Both the position numbers and the translations under genes were made by a program. DNA of 64,000 nt from Odontocerum albicorne (Eukaryota; Arthropoda; Insecta; Trichoptera; Odontoceridae): assembly GCA_949825065.1 (NCBI GenBank), contig OX463845.1:22727159-22791158 (forward strand), in the 5' to 3' direction. The notes under the pieces are model-generated. The model searched no databases. It was not told the DNA's origin and was given only the letters and a program-made list of their open reading frames with translations. How positions within the stretch are numbered: position 1 is the stretch's first letter; each line of letters begins with the position of its first letter. This document shows positions 21,895 through 32,290 of the stretch, one piece after another.

Positions 21895-22094
21895 NNNNNN
21901 NNNNNNNNNNNNNNNNNNNNNNNNNNNNNNNNNNNNNNNNNNNNNNNNNNNNNNNNNNNNNNNNNNNNNNNNNNNNNNNNNNNNNNNNNNNNNNNNNNNN
22001 NNNNNNNNNNNNNNNNNNNNNNNNNNNNNNNNNNNNNNNNNNNNNNNNNNNNNNNNNNNNNNNNNNNNNNNNNNNNNNNNNNNNNNNNNNNNNN
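21895..22094. other. Assembly gap (200 N)
   Basis: Exactly 200 undetermined bases. The round number suggests a placeholder instead of a measured distance. It directly abuts a long (AT)n tract, the likely cause. Confidence 0.98.
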
Positions 22095-22264
<170 letters not shown>

Positions 22265-22382
22265 AAGTATTTCCCAATATTCAAATCATTTATAAGAATC
22301 ACGATTGGCGGAGTGAACGAGCTATTCTTGCCACCAAGAACAAGGACGTCTATGAACTTAACAATATTATTCAGTTCCTTTT

Positions 22383-23112
22383 TTCGCAATTTTATATGTT
22401 TTTGTTATAACTTTCTTTCTTCTTTTCCAGTGCAATCGATCTGATTTAGTTCATCAAAATAATGCCTCGCAAAAGATCAAACTAAACAGCAGATCAGCGT
22501 TAAACACGACTCCGAGCTCAGCAATCACGTGATTACAATAGCCTTGCATTCAGGTACAACATAGCTGATGATTATGGTTTGAGTCGGCATGTTCTCATCG
22601 GCACATCTCTCTCTCTGCTAAGTGGCCTACAGGTATTTGCATTATCATGTAACCCCAGAAAAAGGAACTCAAAATGATGTCCTTTGTTTATTTATTCCAA
22701 TCAAAATTTAGATTGATTCTGGCTGCAATTCGATCCCAAAATGACAGTCTTAGCTCTTGCGTCGCCTGGAATAGCTGCAACATTGATACCAGGTGGAAGA
22801 ACTGCTCATTTCGCTTTAAAATTGCCATTGAACATGCGATTTATTGAAACTCCCACGTGCAACATTTCCAAAGCATCCGGCATGGGAAAAGTATTGCAGA
22901 AATGCAAACTTATTGTTTGGGATGAATGCACAATGGCACACAAAAAATCGCTCGAGGCTCTTGATCGATCATTGTAAGATTTGCGTGGAAACATCAGACC
23001 ATTTGGGAATGCATTAATATTGCTTGCAGGAGATTTCAGGCAAACATTACCTGTAATTCCTCGATCGATACCGGCGGACGAAATAAATGCTTGCGTGGAA
23101 TACTCTACTTTG
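22383..23112 (+). mobile_element. Helitron A, internally deleted, 3' end lost
   Basis: It begins with a leader block 'TTCGCAATTTTATATG' and a splice-acceptor-like 'TTTCTTCTTTTCCAG', then a decayed N-terminus (MPRKRSN, then stop). Next come a fragment of the Helitron N-terminal region (FRYNIADDYGLSRHVLIGT) and a jump to the helicase at about 22735. The HUH replication-initiator domain is completely missing. No CTRR terminus occurs before Helitron B begins. The right limit is approximate. Confidence 0.8.
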
Positions 23113-23115
23113 TGA
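22735..23115 (+). pseudogene. Helitron PIF1-like helicase fragment
   Basis: Helitron RepHel proteins carry a C-terminal PIF1-family 5'-3' helicase that unwinds DNA during rolling-circle transposition. This fragment shows ALASPGIAATLIPGGRTAHF, LPLNMRFIETPTCNISKASG, the Walker B block LIVWDECTMAHKKSLEALDR and, after an in-frame TAA (22975-22977), LLAGDFRQTLPVIPRS with the motif III GDFRQ. The Walker A loop upstream is absent, and the later helicase motifs after EINACV are absent. The frame remains the same on both sides of the stop, so damage is by point mutation as well as deletion. It cannot make an active enzyme. Confidence 0.9.
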
Positions 23116-23642
23116 CGACACGTTATTTTTTTTCTTTGTTTTTAGTTCGTGTTTTTTCCTTTTTTAATGTTTCGCAATTTTATATGTTTTTGTTATAACT
23201 TTCTTTCTTCTTTTTCAGTGCAATCAATCTGCTTTATTTCATCAAAATAATGCCTCGCAGAAAATCAAACTTAGGTCGTCGTACTCGCGGAGCAGAAGCA
23301 GTGCAACGAGTAATTACAAATCAAACTGAGGAAGAACGGGCATCAGCGAACGAGCGAAACAGACAAATAATGGCTCAAATACGTACCGAAGCAGCAGAGC
23401 GACGTGCAGCTAGTCTTGAGGATGCACGGTTGCGAGCATGGTGATCGCGTTCTGCAGCTTCAGATCTGCTTCGTTCTCGACAGAATGAACGCGACAGGGT
23501 GAGAGTGGCTGAAATACATCAAAAAGATTGTAGACCCACAAGCATTGTGAAATTAAACATATTTGAAACGTGAGCTTTCTCTTTTCTTTCTTTTCCATTT
23601 AACCAGACTGACCCACAGCAACGAGTGGCCGGGTACAGCTAG
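23113..23642 (+). mobile_element. Helitron B, short non-autonomous copy with intact 3' terminus
   Basis: The leader 'TTCGCAATTTTATATG' and the acceptor-like 'TTTCTTCTTTTTCAG' repeat those of Helitron A about 788 bases upstream. An N-terminal ORF follows and then, after a deletion of all enzymatic domains, the 3' terminus: 'CAACGAGTGGCCGGGTACAG' ending in CTAG at 23639-23642 and followed by T, as expected for Helitrons, which insert between A and T. The exact 5' TC terminus was not identified. Confidence 0.8.
23250..23444 (+). pseudogene. Helitron N-terminal ORF fragment (64 codons)
   Basis: Starts MPRRKSNLGRRTRGAEAVQR and continues with a charged, arginine/glutamate-rich coiled stretch ending EDARLRAW and a TGA. 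This is the start seen at the N-terminus of animal Helitron RepHel proteins, and the ATG follows shortly after an acceptor-like CAG. The remaining protein is deleted. The 64-codon product, if made, would contain no catalytic domain. Confidence 0.85.
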
Positions 23643-23935
23643 TCAATAATAAATAACAAGTTACTATTGGAACTGTTAATGCTGTTTGTGATGTTTGGGC
23701 AGTTGTCTTAATTTTTACGATTTAGAACGAGAGGAATAATGAAACTATTCGTGAAAAAAACTTTAGTTTGTTTTATAAGCCGCCGATTCTGCATGATGAT
23801 AGTGACAGCATATTCATATGAGTTTTATCAGAATTAAGACCCCCACTTTAATCCCGCTGACAGGATTCTTAAAATTTTCTTCCAGCGCACGAGGCAATGT
23901 GATTGTGGCAATTAGCTCCTTTTAGAAAACGTTAT
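23643..23935. other. Spacer
   Basis: Nothing recognised between the Helitron 3' end and the next LINE fragment. Confidence 0.45.
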
Positions 23936-23939
23936 ATGG

Positions 23940-24330
23940 ATTAATTCATCTTCCTCGGCCTCGTCCTAAATTAGTCGGACCTTCAAGGGATTCACGACCT
24001 TTCGACTCTGTTTTCTACCATCATCGATTATTTTACCCAAGGCATTCCCAGACTTTCTTCAGTCAAAGTAAATTATCTTTCCCCCAGGCGTGTCTCAGAT
24101 GCCCAACTGGTATCTTCCCCTTTACGAGCTGCAAAGAAAATTTGTTTTGGCAGACGATCTGGACCCATCCTAAATAAGTACCCAAGCCATCTCACCCGAG
24201 ATCTCTCGATCTCACGCACAATTGATAATATTTTTAACGCTCAGTATTAAATTATTTCTTATTCTATCCCTCCGTGTGACTCTTCTGAGTATCGCATTTT
24301 ACTCGGCTTTGGTCTTGATCTGACTCTCCG
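23940..24330 (-). mobile_element. LINE endonuclease-reverse transcriptase C-terminal fragment
   Basis: On the minus strand one frame reads RRVTRRDRIRNNLILSV, then IERSRVRWLGYLFRMGPDRL, then PKQIFFAARKGEDTSW. RIRN...RVRWLGHxxRM.xDRLPKQ is the tail found after the RT domain in RTE-like LINEs of animals. It is diverged from the abundant LINE of this window (LRWFGHV type), so it is probably a different family. It is truncated at both sides. Confidence 0.7.
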
Positions 24331-24365
24331 TCAGGGCTCATTGCTTGTAACACATCTGTATATTC

Positions 24366-25241
24366 ACTTTAATTCATAAACCGCACTTAAGATTGATATT
24401 TTAGCTTTTGTACTGAGTTCTACTTACTTAAGTATATGTGTCTACATATAACTAAAGCCGTACATATAATATTTTTAAAGTCGTATATTAAATATTTCCG
24501 TTGCTCAAGAGAAAGTAGTTAATTTTTGGTTTAGATACTAGCGACCTTTAGATGAGAATGTCAACTCGTTAACTATGCGGCAAACACCTCTTTAATTCTG
24601 TACAACATTCCACTGGTCAAACACTTTATCCTTCACCAAGATACTTTGAATTCTAAATGTCAGAAAACTTAACACACCTATATATTATATCAAAAGTTTA
24701 ATAAAAAGCATGCAACGCGACCGACTTAAATGGTCACAAGCCGTGAGCAAATTGGTGAAATTTTATTTATCTCTATCAATGAAATATTTATAAGACCTTG
24801 CGTTGTTTTTTTAACCTACCGCTCCGACAGCCTTTGTAATTAAATGCGTTTACCGTTAAACGAAAAGATCAAAAATCTGGCATGCGAGTTACAACCACGG
24901 TGGACTATAAATGGATTACGGAAACGAAAATTCAATTTGCCAGTAGATTTTTTCCCTATAACATTGCCCAATCACTATATAAAAATTGATTTGATATATG
25001 GAACAAAAAAAACATAAAATATGTAAGATACGAGTACTCGTGCACGTGCTGAAACATGTCGAGCATTAAATTTACTTAAAAAAGCAAGTGTCGCATTGAC
25101 TTCTCCTCACCGTAGATATATAGAGTTGAGCCATCACATTATATTCCCCATTTTTACATGTTGTCCTTGGTTCTCCCAATTGCTGTTCGGAGCCCGTTGA
25201 ACAAACTCCAGGTCATCTAAGGCAGTTCAGCCATAAGTGGT
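24366..25241. other. AT-rich spacer
   Basis: No repeat or gene signal. 25025-25045 carries overlapping TACGAGTA and ACTCGTG. Confidence 0.45.
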
Positions 25242-25320
25242 TATTTAAGCTGTATGATATCAGAATTAATAGCTTAATAATATTTAAGCTGTATGATATG
25301 AGAATTAATAGCTTAACAAT
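25242..25320. repeat. 39-bp tandem duplication
   Basis: Units at 25242 and 25281 start TATTTAAGCTGTATGATAT and differ at two positions. Confidence 0.9.
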
Positions 25321-26044
25321 ATTTTTCCTTTTAGATTAAGTTTTTGTTGATTAAAATATTCAAGTTTATTGTACAATAATTTAAGTTTTTTAACTGTCTG
25401 CATACCACAGGGACATAAATCATAATTTAATGTGGGATTTTAGTTGTGTATAAATACTATCACGCAATTCCATTCAAATTATTATTCCATTCAACTGCAC
25501 CACCTTGATTATCTGGTCGTTATATATTTTCAGGATCTATATAACCTGTAGAGCCATATATTGTTTGATCTCTTTACTTCACGTCTTCTTGGATACTTTG
25601 TTTTACATAATATACGCCTTGAGCTGTTAATCGGTAAAATCAGGATACAATTAGTTCTACTCTTGACTTAACACTCATAACCAGATTCGCTGGCATGAAT
25701 CTGTCAGATGTTTAAACAACTTCACTAGGCTTTAGACAGATTGGTATGCTGCGAGAGCGGATATAAATGGTCCAATTTAAATGCTATTTAAGAGCATTCA
25801 TAAAAAATGTATGAAAAGGTCAAATGCGAAAAAAGCTACCTTAAGTATTTGAGAAAGATAATTTCTTGTGGTATATAATGTAATAAATCATAAAACTGCC
25901 AAGTGAGTATGCAATAATAAATTGCATTAGTAGATAGATTAACGATTGTTATAAAAAAGTATGATTTTACTAACGTTAAATATGAATTGAAATAGCAATA
26001 CAATATCTACGTGTACTGAAGTTAAGAATATAGGTGAAAAGTGA
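25321..26044. other. AT-rich spacer
   Basis: Nothing recognised. Confidence 0.45.
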
Positions 26045-26210
26045 AAACCATAGCCTATATTACTAGAAACACCAATGGACAGAGTGGACACACCACTAAA
26101 TGTAGTCATCTAACCCAGATTGTCAAACCATAGCCTATATTACTAGAAACACCAATGGACAGAGTGGACACACCACTAAATGTAGTCATCTAACCCAGAT
26201 TGTCAAACCA
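26045..26210. repeat. Perfect 80-bp tandem duplication
   Basis: Two copies (26045-26124, 26125-26204) without any difference, plus six bases of a third. They contain 'CACCAATGGACAGAGTGGAC'. Identity implies a recent event. Confidence 0.95.
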
Positions 26211-26312
26211 ATAACGATGATTTTGATGATATCAGAGTCCAATCAGAGAATATTTGAAAGTCAAGTGACATCCCTCTGAAACTCAATGTCTTTTTTTATT
26301 TAATTTTCATTA

Positions 26313-26492
26313 TGGCAATCTACTGGTCTTATTACTATACATAAAAATCTCTTCCAACCAGCCAGCTCATCTTGGATATATTAAATCGTTTAAATCCATA
26401 ACAGATTCTGCAAAAATATTAATTTAAATTCATACAAACAAAAAAAAATGTATTGTAACATTTCACTTTTGTTGTATACAGTACAACCCTGA
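26313..26492 (-). mobile_element. S1 SINE fragments, split
   Basis: Two minus-strand pieces: 26313-26368 ('ATCTCTTCCAACCAGCC' and the 'GGCAAT' block) and 26455-26492 (the 3' end, 'ACTTTTGTTGTATACAGTAC'). They lie in an order that implies rearrangement or an intervening insertion, and are followed by a plus-strand S1 copy. Confidence 0.6.
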
Positions 26493-26547
26493 ATGAATTA
26501 CTTTCCTCTACCTCTACCATTATTGTTTCGAGGTCGGTTATTTAAGA

Positions 26548-26757
26548 CGACCTCTATGGCTTACTTGGTAAGACATATGTCTCCTAATTCGTGGGGTGGC
26601 GGGTTCGAGTCCCATTGGATACAACTTTTTTTTCAAGTATTCCAGTCTGGTTTTCACTCAAGGCCTTTTAACATATTTCTAGTTAGTTGGAAGAGATCGC
26701 CACACGGCAATAAACCCACTAGGTTGTGCTGTATATAATGAAAGTGTATGTTAATAC
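26548..26757 (+). mobile_element. S1 tRNA-derived SINE, near full length
   Basis: Head 'GACGACCTCTATGGCTTACT', B-box GGTTCGAGTCC, T-rich spacer, 'TTCCAGTCTGGTTTTCACTC', 'AACATATTTCTAGTTAGTTG', then 'AATAAACCCACTAGGTTGTG' and the end 'ATGAAAGTGT'. The A-box is mutated. An 81-codon frame across the head is a shadow. Confidence 0.9.
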
Positions 26758-27530
26758 GTTACAATACAATGAATATAAAATATTACTTAATAACGAAATA
26801 CAAGAATTTAACTCAGCAACTAATATATAGTTGTATACACATTTTTTCATAGAAATTCCTTCTCTATTTTATGTTTCAAATATTGTAACATATTGTGAAA
26901 GAACAATATTAAAACCATTGAACATTTTCTATGTTTATATTTTGTTTATTGTTAAAAATCTATTTGAACTTTGTTAAGCATTAGAAACTTGAATTAATCG
27001 CATCGCTTTATTTTACAGATAACTTCGATCCATAAAAAAGCATTCTTGCTCCGATGGTGGTCCATCGTAAGATTGCAAACAATAAAAATACATTATTTTT
27101 AAGTTAATTCATACTCACGATAACAATTCGAATTCCCCAAGTGTGATTAATTATTAAGCAGAATTGCCCAATGCAATGACTGTTAATTGCATAACGGAGC
27201 GGAACTGCATTCTCAAGCGTTCGCAAAAATAAAAATCTTCAAGGATACTAACGTAACCGAGTCTCCAAGCTCATTTGGTACTTAACAAGAGTTTCAGAAT
27301 TATTCTGTTAATTATTATTTTTGTTGTATTGTTATAATGTAAGAGTCCTATTGTTTTATTTTTCATAACGGAAGCATGATTTTAATTTCATAATAATATT
27401 CCGGAAATATTTATTACATTCATAAATCGTATATAGAATCTTCGTAGACTAGTCTTCGTGGCCTAAAGAACTGACCATTCACCTATGGGTTTTGGTTTTG
27501 GTTCCTAATGGTACCTACAATGGTATCTTG
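26758..27530. other. AT-rich spacer between two SINEs
   Basis: Nothing recognised. Confidence 0.45.
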
Positions 27531-27735
27531 GTGACCTCCGTGGTCTAGTTGGTAAGACGCCTGTCTCCCAGACCGGAGGTTGCGGGTTCAGATCCCGCTG
27601 GAACCCAGATTTAAATAAAAAATAAGGATTACATTCTGGTTTTCACGTAAAGCCTCTTTAACATATTTCTGGTTGGTTGGAAGATGGCAATAAGACCACC
27701 AGGTTGTACTGTATACAATGAAAGTGTCATTAAAT
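27531..27735 (+). mobile_element. S1 tRNA-derived SINE, best-preserved copy
   Basis: The head runs 'GACCTCCGTGGTCTAGTTGG' with a good A-box (TGGTCTAGTTGG) and B-box (GGTTCAGATCC). Folding by eye gives a T-stem GCGGG/CCCGC and an anticodon arm with loop CTCCCAG, anticodon CCC. This suggests a glycine tRNA ancestor, but the acceptor stem does not pair and the anticodon stem has a mismatch, so this is inference. The body includes 'ACATATTTCTGGTTGGTTGG' and ends 'ACAATGAAAGTGTCATTAAA'. The polymerase III boxes are internal, as in all tRNA-SINEs. Confidence 0.92.
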
Positions 27736-27739
27736 ACTC

Positions 27740-27900
27740 GCATGCGCTAGACGTATGCGAGTATTGTTGCCTATCTACGTGCGGTAGTATTTCCAACACG
27801 CACGATGATGAATTGTGAGTTACTAACCTACTTAAGTGAATCTCAATCCAAAAGATCAATTGCTGGGGCCGAAGACAATATAATATAACGGCCACGTTAT
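27740..27900 (+). repeat. F5 repeat family, copy 3
   Basis: 'GCGAGTATTGTTGCCTATCT', 'GTGCGGTAGTATTTCCAACA' and 'GGGGCCGAAGACAATAT' match the copies at 13.4 and 14.2 kb. It follows an S1 SINE end almost directly. Confidence 0.65.
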
Positions 27901-28418
27901 TTTTATTTTATTTATTTATTATTACACATGACAAGAAATATACATAATTTGTGAAAAACACAACAGGTAATTTAATTTGGACATACAATTTTAATGGATC
28001 TGGGTTTGTTGCCTTTCATTTGTCGTATCCCCAGTAAACTAGGCTTTTGCCTGTATCTGACTGAGGATATTTAGCATGAAAAAATAAATCGATACTTCCT
28101 TCCGATTTTTGATTACACAAAAACCAAACCCTGTTGCACGTTCTCATCAACCTGACAAACAGTGACACTCAATTATAACTGGAAACATCATGCGAAATTA
28201 AACTCCTCACACATCATCACTCCAGAAATACCAAAAATATTCATCCCACAATATACCGCACACAATCATAAGAATAAAAATAAAAACCATACAGAAACAC
28301 AAAAACAACAAGGAGAAACCCACACTCACGAGCCCACACAAATCTTTTCCACATGTCATTCATCCTGAAAGCCCAAGTACTCAAAATCCTGTCGCAATAA
28401 CAACCACGTTCCGATCGA
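27901..28418. other. Possible 3' UTR and A-tail of the adjacent LINE
   Basis: A 'TTATTTATTTATTATTA' run at 27905-27930 would be a poly-A-like tail on the minus strand, where a LINE ORF ends at 28419. The block 'AACTAGGC...CTGACTGAGGAT' at 28035-28070 recurs loosely at 10.93 kb. The remaining A/C-rich sequence is unassigned. Confidence 0.35.
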
Positions 28419-29110
28419 CTATCTAAATGGTTTTCTTACCTTTGCCTTTATTGAATTCGGCACGCCATTGTATGTCATGGGAGCCAAATAAGCATATTGC
28501 CTTTGGGCAAAAGAGGTTTTAACTCTAGGGATGGTGAACATTTCATTAGTTGCCATGCGTGTCATGTGTCTCTGCTGTGTCTGCATCTTCCCTTCCTCTC
28601 GATGGTAGTGCCAGAGAATGGATTTGAGATGCAAATTGGCTATGTTCAGGACCTGATACTCTCTGAAAAGCTCCGCCGTGGGATACCGGGCAGGAAGTTT
28701 TTTAATTATTTTCATAATCAATTTTTGGGAAACCTGCAATATGTGCTTTTGGGTTAAGGTGCATCCCCCCCTAACTGATATACCGTAGGAAAGTGCTGAC
28801 TGACATAAGGCGAAGTATATACTTTTAAGAATATTTTCACTGAGCACATTTCGAATCATACGGAATATGCATCCTAGTTTTGTGCTCAAAGTGTTAATAT
28901 GGACCTCCCAACGAAGGAACTGATCAACATAAACTCCAAGGTACTTTATACTATCAATCCTTTCCAAAGAAACACAACTACAATCAGCCATGAGTGAACA
29001 AGTGGGCAGTGTTATGTATTTATTTGTAGGTGATTGAGTTCTTGTAGATATGCTAAATGTGATGTATTTAGTTTTTTTGGGAATTTAGAGTCAATAAATT
29101 TTAGTGTCCG
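28419..29110 (-). pseudogene. Non-LTR retrotransposon reverse transcriptase, C-terminal fragment
   Basis: The minus strand keeps a 190-codon frame ending at the natural-looking stop at 28419. The frame is also open upstream of its first ATG to about 29090 (KKTKYITF, a conserved end-of-palm RT motif). Then come IKYLGVYVDQFLRW and SIYFALCQSALSYGI (the thumb-region motif with QSxLxYGIxVWG), ending PMTYNGVPNSIKAK, the usual C-terminus with 'YN.LP..I'. This pattern fits Jockey/CR1-type LINEs. The YXDD catalytic segment lies upstream and is missing, and a frameshift occurs near 29090. It is 5'-truncated. The plus-strand 86-codon frame here is its antisense shadow. Confidence 0.85.
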
Positions 29111-29159
29111 CATTATGAATTGGGATATGTTGAAGTGTTTCATATGATTAAATGAATTA

Positions 29160-29346
29160 ACATACATACATATCATTACGTCTTGATCCTTTTGGGGTAG
29201 GCAGCGAGACAAATTTTTCATGCCTTACAATCCATGCACTCAGCTCTAGCCTCGTCACATTTATATATCTCTTCATACAGGCTGTCATGTTGCTCATACA
29301 TCTTACCTTTCCCTCTGTTAAGATTTCTCAAACTTTTTTTTTATTA
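29160..29346 (-). mobile_element. RTE-like LINE, 3' part, left of a transposon insertion
   Basis: The terminal block ('CATACATACATATCATTACG', then 'GGGGTAGGCAGCGAGAC') lies at 29160-29212. The 3' UTR section continues to the TA at 29345-29346, where the DD41D transposon is inserted. The LINE resumes at 30597. Confidence 0.8.
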
Positions 29347-30596
29347 CATGGTGCGTTTTATGTTCCAGGCCTATTTGGTTTAGCCGTCATTTTTATTTGC
29401 TATTATTTGTTAGTTCATATTTGACAGTCGTAGAGAGTGTTTGATAACAATTTATTATAGAGCATCTTACTTTGGAAAAACGTGTTAAAGTTATTAAAAC
29501 AAAAATAGTTTTTTTTTGTTTAAATCATGTTTAAGCCAAGCAAGTCAACCATTCAGCGTGTAATTAATAATTTTGAAAATTTGCATACACTGAAAGATAA
29601 AACAAAGTCTGGGCGATAACGTAGGCAACGTGCGTCAGAAAAGATTGATGCAGTGAGGCAGTGTTAGTGAACGTCCGTGCACCTCTCATCGACGCCGTGC
29701 ACAAGAATTGGGAATGTCTCCACAATGTTTGTTATAAATTATCAAAAAATATTTGCATTTTTATCCGTATAAAATTCAATTGACACAAGAGCTACAGGAA
29801 AATGACCATAAATGGCGGCAAGATTGGAGTGCTCGGGTTTTACAGGTCGGTATAGACGACCACCATTTTTGGCAAAAAAAATCATCATGAGCGACGAGGC
29901 ACATTTCGACTTGGCTGGCTTTCTTAATAAACAGAATAGCCTCTGTTGGGGCACTGAAAATTCTCAATTGATACACCAACGACCATTACACCCTCGTAGA
30001 GTGACTGTATTTGGGCCGGCAGCATCATTGGGTCATATTTCTTTGAGGATGCTAGAGGCAATTCTGTAACAGTTACTGGTGATCACTATCGTGACATGTT
30101 GGTAAACTTTCGTGTGCCCGAATTGGATAAATTGGGCCTACAGCACACGTGGTTCCAACAGGACGGTGCCATATCATATACAGCTCGTGCTACGATGTAA
30201 ATTTTGCGAGAAACTTTTCCCGGACGAATAATGTCAAAAAGTGGTGATTTCGATTGTCCCCCACGATCCCCTGATTTGACCGCCCCCGATTATTTCCTAT
30301 GAGGGTACTTAAGGGAAAAGTGTACACCAACAAACCAACCACAATCCCGATGCTTAAGGACAACATTGGAAAAGAAATTGCTGAAATAACACCAGAAGTC
30401 TGCGAGAATGTTATGAAAAATATGCTTGAAAGAGCTCGCGTTTGCGCCACGGCCAGAGGCGGCCACTTGACCGACATTATATTTCATACATAATGGTAAA
30501 TACCATATAATCAATCAAATAAATATAAATTATAATTATGTGTTTCATTTGAAAGTTAAAAAAAAAACATCAGCCTGGAACATAAAACGCACCCTG
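29347..30596 (+). mobile_element. Tc1/mariner-superfamily transposon (DD41D), complete ends
   Basis: Terminal inverted repeats of about 24 bases begin CATGGTGCGTTTTATGTTCC on the left and end with the complement on the right (GGAACATAAAACGCACCCTG), with one mismatch near the tip. A TA flanks both sides (29345-29346 and 30597-30598), the canonical target-site duplication of this superfamily. Length is 1250 bases. The transposase inside is decayed, so the copy is non-autonomous now, but its ends are good enough to be mobilised in trans. It sits inside an RTE-like LINE copy and is therefore younger than that copy. Confidence 0.93.
29527..30493 (+). pseudogene. DD41D-type Tc1/mariner transposase, degraded
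   Basis: The helix-turn-helix part is represented by PSKSTIQRVINNFENLHTL with a stop at about 29618. The catalytic domain shows IIMSDEAHFDLAGFLNKQNS (first D), then WFQQDGA (second D, codon at 30162) and PPRSPDLTAPDYFL (third D, codon at 30288). Exactly 41 residues lie between the second and third D in one frame. The C-terminal CATARGGHLTDIIFHT is intact. In-frame stops occur at 30198 (TAA) and 30299 (TGA where a W is expected), and frameshifts occur near 30040 and 30310. Arthropod genomes carry many proteins of this family, often labelled Tc3-like or SETMAR-like. All three acidic residues survive, so decay is moderate. Confidence 0.9.
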
Positions 30597-31240
30597 TATA
30601 TTGCCGGTGTCCATTAATTCCAAACAAATATATTTATTTCGTAAGTCTTTCAAGTTCGTTCTCCAAATGTGGCCAAATCATCTCAAGATTCCTTTCCCAA
30701 TTCTACCTATAACATTAATCTTTAACAAACAGTTATCCTTCATACAATATTTTCTTACTCTTTTAAAAATTATAACTCTACGCAAGGCATGCATTTCAAC
30801 TGCGTTTATTCTGTTCTTATTACTTCCTTGAAAAAGCTTCGTTACTAGTCATCAAAGTTGGCACTAACACAACACTGTGCCTATTCGTTTTTGAAGATTT
30901 CAATTGTTAATCAGCAAAAAAAAAACAGTGCTAAGTACACCATTTACCTTGTTACCTGCAGCAACACGTATTTTAATAACTTTGTCTTCTTATCATCTCT
31001 CGAAAACATGCACAATTAACAAAATTCCTTAACTCGTACATTGTTCTCTTATACATTGCAATTACTTATGAAATCGCCCTTTCCAAGAACCATGACTTGC
31101 GACTCACTAACATTTATTCTCAAATGTTTTTTCTAAACACTTTGCATGCCTAAATTATTTCAACCAACATTTTAAAATCATTTCTGCATACAACGAAACC
31201 TGACATTTTCGTTAATATTCATTATTAGTTTAGGAGTTTA
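30597..31240 (-). mobile_element. RTE-like LINE, continuation right of the transposon
   Basis: It resumes the LINE interrupted at 29346: 'GTGGCCAAATCATCTCAAGA' complements the RWFGHV region and 'AAGGCATGCATTTCAACTGC' the ALEMRALR region. A more 5' segment runs to about 31230. Its ORF is destroyed. Confidence 0.7.
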
Positions 31241-32035
31241 TTATACAAATTTACTTGTGGTTGTGAAATGATTATTTATAATATATATGATAAATGTATT
31301 TATCAAAGTTCATATTTATTTGGACCGCGGCGCAGAGACGTTTCGTAGATATAATCCCATTAATCTTTTTTGAACATTTCGTCGTATTTCGTATGTCCTA
31401 AATTTTCGAATAAAATATACCAACATGTTTTCACGACATTTATGTATAGAGAGTTGCCATATCTCGCTAACGGTTGCAACTTTGATGTATTGAACATTAT
31501 TTATTATTGTTTCATGTATACTAGTATAGTGGAAGTAAGTCAGCTGTCTCAGAACATGCGCTGTATTTAGTGCATATTAAAGGAATATCTGTATGTCCCA
31601 TATTTAATGGTAAATCGCATCGATGATTTCCCAAAGCTTGCAAAGTATGCAGATGGAAAATATTTAAAAGTATGTAGTGGTGATAATGTTGATTAATAAA
31701 CTGACCTGATAACTATAGTAAATCGAAATAAAATCTTTTTTTCTAATTTTGAATGTGTGTAGAAAAAAATAAATGAAAATATTCGAATTCTTTGATTAAA
31801 GTTGAAATGAAAGACGAATCTCTGGAATTGAAAATAAATACTCGTATCCTAAAAGATAGAAATGTTCACATAAACTATTTTCTTCCCTTGGATAATACGC
31901 ATGTGTTATTCAATGAAAGGTTGTATTTAATGTAAAATGTATTATTATATATGAACACCATATATACACTACACTCCACCTAAAACCAAATGTGTTACTA
32001 AGCAATATCGGAAAATCTAGAAAAGTTTCATTTTC
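31241..32035. other. AT-rich spacer
   Basis: No feature except one TACTCGTA at about 31838. Confidence 0.45.
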
Positions 32036-32039
32036 TATT

Positions 32040-32290
32040 GTAGTTCGTTTTCCCTTGGTAAGTTTTCTTACCGAATATGTTTTTCAGAATTTATGTAGAT
32101 GCAGGAAGTACCCATTCTAATGGTCACTATCACCACTTTCCTATCCTTACACTCAATTTAATGTCAATTTTTGTAATATTTTGATCTGCCAATAAGAGTA
32201 GGTTTGATTCCCTAGTAAGAAAGCCCTTGAGATAGTTTGCTCTCTAAACGGCGCAATATAAATTGCCCCTTTATGACTACTGTAGTTATC
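32040..32290 (+). repeat. F4 repeat family, copy 1 (longest)
   Basis: 'TTCCCTTGGTAAGTTTTCTT' and 'GAAAGTACCCA'-like blocks match 57.5 kb. The right half, 'GATTCCCTAGTAAGAAAGCC' then 'CTCTCTAAACGG...ATATAAATTG', matches 35.45 and 58.3 kb. The 'GGTTTGATTCCC' stretch is tRNA B-box-like, so this may be another SINE-type family. Confidence 0.6.

Noticed and set aside
27541..27602. Functional tRNA gene
   Set aside because: A and B boxes are good, but the acceptor stem does not pair, and the same head with a conserved non-tRNA body occurs at more than ten loci, so it is a SINE.
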